From the NCBI RefSeq assembly GCF_001483755.1, contig NZ_LQBK01000033.1, positions 134,771 through 198,770 of the forward strand: a DNA stretch of 64,000 nt. The letters are read 5' to 3'. The DNA is from Kocuria rosea subsp. polaris. Lineage in GTDB: Bacteria > Actinomycetota > Actinomycetes > Actinomycetales > Micrococcaceae. Below, one piece after another: positions 61,879 to 64,000 of this stretch (position 1 is its first letter; every line of letters starts with the position of its first letter). The notes under the pieces were generated by a model, which saw only the letters and a program-made list of their open reading frames with translations, was not told the origin of the DNA and did no database searches. A program made the position numbers and the translations under genes.

Positions 61879-64000
61879 CGAGGTGGAGTTCGAGTCAGAA
61901 CTGTGCGAGCACCTGGCTTCCCACGGTTGGCTCTACTCCCCCACGGACACCGGTTATGACGTGGAACGAGCACTGTTCCCAGGGGACATCATGGCGTGGC
62001 TGGAGGAGACCGCCCCGGAGGAGCTAGCTAAGGTAGTTAAGCCTGACGATTCTCCGGCGCTGCAGTCGAAGGCTCGAGTGCGGATCCTGGATCGGATAGT
62101 GAAAGTCGCAGCCACCGATCCTTACAACGCTGGCGGGACCTTGAATCTGCTGAAGAAGGGCTTCTCCGTCACGGGAGCGGCGCCGTTCCGGATGTTGCAG
62201 CCTCAGCCGGCCGACGGTCTGAACCCGGTCACCGTGGAACGGTACGGGCGGAACCGGGTGCGGGTGATGCGCCAGGTCCATTACTCCTTAGGCAGCAGGA
62301 AGTCGTTGGATCTGGTGTTTTTCGTCAACGGGATTCCGGTGGCCACCGCGGAGCTGAAGACGGATCTTACCCAATCCATCGAGAACGCCCTGGCACAGTA
62401 CCGACACGACCGCTCCCCTGCCGGTGAGCCCCTGCTGACCTTCGGGCGGGGAGCCCTGGTGCATTTCGTGGTCTCTAATGAGGAGGTCCACATGACTACC
62501 AAGCTGGAGGGCGCGGCCACCCGCTTTTTGCCCTTCAACTCTGGCCACAACAATGGCGCCGGCAACGCACCCGTGGATGGATCCAGCCCCACCTCTTACT
62601 TCTGGAAAGAAGTGTTGGATCGCAATGCGTGGTTGACGATCCTGTCGAAGTTCGTGCACTACCGCTTCGAGGAACGCATGGATGCGATCACCGATAAGAA
62701 GTCCTGGGCGGCAGCGGCGCGCTTTCCGCGCTATCACCAGTGGCGGGTGGTCACGAAGCTAGCGGAGACGGCCCGGGTGGAAGGACCGGGGCACAACTAC
62801 CTGATCCAGCACTCCGCCGGGTCCGGCAAGACTGACTCGATCGCCTGGACCGCCCACCGGATGTCCTCCCTGCACCGGGAGGACGGGTCCAAGGTCTTCG
62901 ACGGGGTGATCGTCATCAGCGATCGCACCGTGCTAGACGGACAGCTGCAGAAGGCCGTGGAGCAGTTAGAGACTGTCAAAGGCGTGTTCGCCCCTATCAC
63001 CTCCGGCTCGGAGGGCTCGAAGTCCAAGCAGCTGGCCGATGCTTTGATTGCAGGTAAGAGAATCATCGGGGTCACCCTACAGACCTTCCCCCACGCTCTC
63101 ACCGTGATTCAGGAGAACCAGGGGCTGAAGGGCAAGACGTACGCGATCGTCGCCGACGAGGCCCACTCCTCCCAGGCCGGCGACGCCGCCAAGTCCCTGA
63201 AGAAAGTCCTCACTGCCGACGCGCTGGAGGACGGCGAAGATATCAGCGCGGAGGACGTGCTGACCGCCGAGATGGCCACCCGCGCCGGGGCGTCGAAGAC
63301 CCTGTCGTTCTTTGCGTTCACCGCTACCCCGAAGGCCAAGACCATTGAGCTGTTCGGCCGGGACGACGAGTACGGGGTGAAGCAGGTCTTCGACCTGTAC
63401 TCGATGAAGCAGGCCATCCAGGAGGGCTTCATCCTGGACGTGCTGAAGAACTACACCACTTACCAAATGGCCGCCCGCATCGCCAACGCCCGCACCCACC
63501 CTGGGGAGCTCGAGGTGGACCGGGACAAGGGGGCCAAGCAGATGCTGCAGTGGGTGAAGCTGCACCCCTACAACATCGAGCAGAAGGTCGCGGTGATCGT
63601 GGAGCACTTCCGCGACAACGTCGCCCACCACCTGGCCGGCCGAGCCAAGGCCATGGTCGTCACCGGCTCCCGCAAGGAAGCCGTGCGCTACAAGCTGGCC
63701 ATCGACCGCTACCTGGACGAGAAGGACTACACCCCCCAACTGGCTGCCTTGGTCGCCTTCTCCGGGGAAGTCGAGGACCGGGAGTCGGGACCGGACTCGT
63801 TCACCGAGATCACCATGAACCCTGGTCTGAAGGGACGGGGCCTGACAACCGCGTTCGGCACGGACGAGTTCCAGATCATGCTGGTGGCCAACAAGTTCCA
63901 GACCGGCTTCGACCAGCCCCTGCTGGTGGGCATGTACGTGGACAAGAAGCTCTCCGGCATCGCCGCCGTCCAGACACTGTCGCGGCTCAACCGGGTGATC
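61865..64000 (+). CDS. hsdR: Type I restriction subunit R (partial, runs off the window)
   Basis: 712 codons are present and the reading continues past the right edge. The nuclease domain has a PD-(D/E)xK core (LDLVFFVNGIPVATAELK) near residue 150. The helicase motor has Walker A SAGSGKT near 318, DEAH near 430, FTATP near 488 and QTGFDQP near 680. HsdR translocates DNA and cuts unmodified foreign DNA with HsdM and HsdS. The ATG at 61865 lies within the hsdS end. No frame disruption is seen in the visible part, so the system looks intact. Confidence 0.93.
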   Translation, partial: MALHNEVEFESELCEHLASHGWLYSPTDTGYDVERALFPGDIMAWLEETAPEELAKVVKPDDSPALQSKARVRILDRIVKVAATDPYNAGGTLNLLKKGFSVTGAAPFRMLQPQPADGLNPVTVERYGRNRVRVMRQVHYSLGSRKSLDLVFFVNGIPVATAELKTDLTQSIENALAQYRHDRSPAGEPLLTFGRGALVHFVVSNEEVHMTTKLEGAATRFLPFNSGHNNGAGNAPVDGSSPTSYFWKEVLDRNAWLTILSKFVHYRFEERMDAITDKKSWAAAARFPRYHQWRVVTKLAETARVEGPGHNYLIQHSAGSGKTDSIAWTAHRMSSLHREDGSKVFDGVIVISDRTVLDGQLQKAVEQLETVKGVFAPITSGSEGSKSKQLADALIAGKRIIGVTLQTFPHALTVIQENQGLKGKTYAIVADEAHSSQAGDAAKSLKKVLTADALEDGEDISAEDVLTAEMATRAGASKTLSFFAFTATPKAKTIELFGRDDEYGVKQVFDLYSMKQAIQEGFILDVLKNYTTYQMAARIANARTHPGELEVDRDKGAKQMLQWVKLHPYNIEQKVAVIVEHFRDNVAHHLAGRAKAMVVTGSRKEAVRYKLAIDRYLDEKDYTPQLAALVAFSGEVEDRESGPDSFTEITMNPGLKGRGLTTAFGTDEFQIMLVANKFQTGFDQPLLVGMYVDKKLSGIAAVQTLSRLNRVI

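Overview
The window reads as the chromosome of a very GC-rich actinobacterium, most likely a Micrococcaceae member close to Kocuria (inference). The reasons are the conserved order argS-lysA-hom-thrC-thrB-rho-prfA-prmC-threonylcarbamoyl-AMP synthase, a Rho with a huge Arg/Asn/Asp-rich insertion, the actinobacterial fused 2-oxoglutarate dehydrogenase, GuaB1, the SigR/RsrA pair of the mycothiol redox system, and a 24-residue ribosomal protein bL37.

Positions 1 to about 43,680 are ordinary core chromosome. 1-3.4 kb: the end of an envelope polysaccharide cluster (CapD-like dehydratase cut by the window edge, two glycosyltransferases) and a divergent NAD-dependent epimerase. 3.4-16 kb: on the minus strand a translation/termination block (threonylcarbamoyl-AMP synthase, prmC, prfA, rho) and the aspartate-family block (thrB, thrC, hom, lysA) behind argS. 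16-21 kb: tRNA-Arg(CCG), an APC permease, a small membrane protein and a TrpXYZ-like ABC importer. 21-32 kb: HrpA-type helicase, HIT protein, metallo-hydrolase, Zur-like regulator, lipid kinase, two CNNM-type membrane proteins and GuaB1. 32-43.5 kb: 2-oxoglutarate dehydrogenase E1/E2, SGNH hydrolase, bL37, RsrA/SigR, DoxX-like protein, aroA, rsgA, hisN, and a Tyr/Gln-repeat membrane protein. Genes are tightly packed and often overlap; strong GC-rich hairpins separate the units. Several genes (argS, guaB1, hisN, hrpA, and the island TIR gene) have a TAnnnT box 6-9 bases before the start codon, as in leaderless actinobacterial transcripts.

From about 43.7 kb to the right edge the character changes. 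Base composition falls and becomes patchy (HEPN-like genes near 45-47 kb and the hsdS region near 60.5-61.8 kb are visibly AT-richer), spacing loosens, and broken mobile-element genes appear (IS630 and IS481 transposases, a tyrosine recombinase tail, a WD40 tail, ParS-like antitoxins). The intact genes are typical of antiviral defence: a GIY-YIG protein, two HEPN-like proteins, a TIR-domain protein, a coupled pair of DUF262 proteins (the second with a DUF1524 HNH-type tail) followed by two small membrane proteins, and a complete type I restriction operon hsdM-hsdS-hsdR whose hsdR runs off the window. I interpret this as a defence island assembled by repeated insertion and decay. The best candidate for an undescribed system is the four-gene cassette at 52,006-56,767; the TIR protein with an unrecognised 350-residue partner domain is second.
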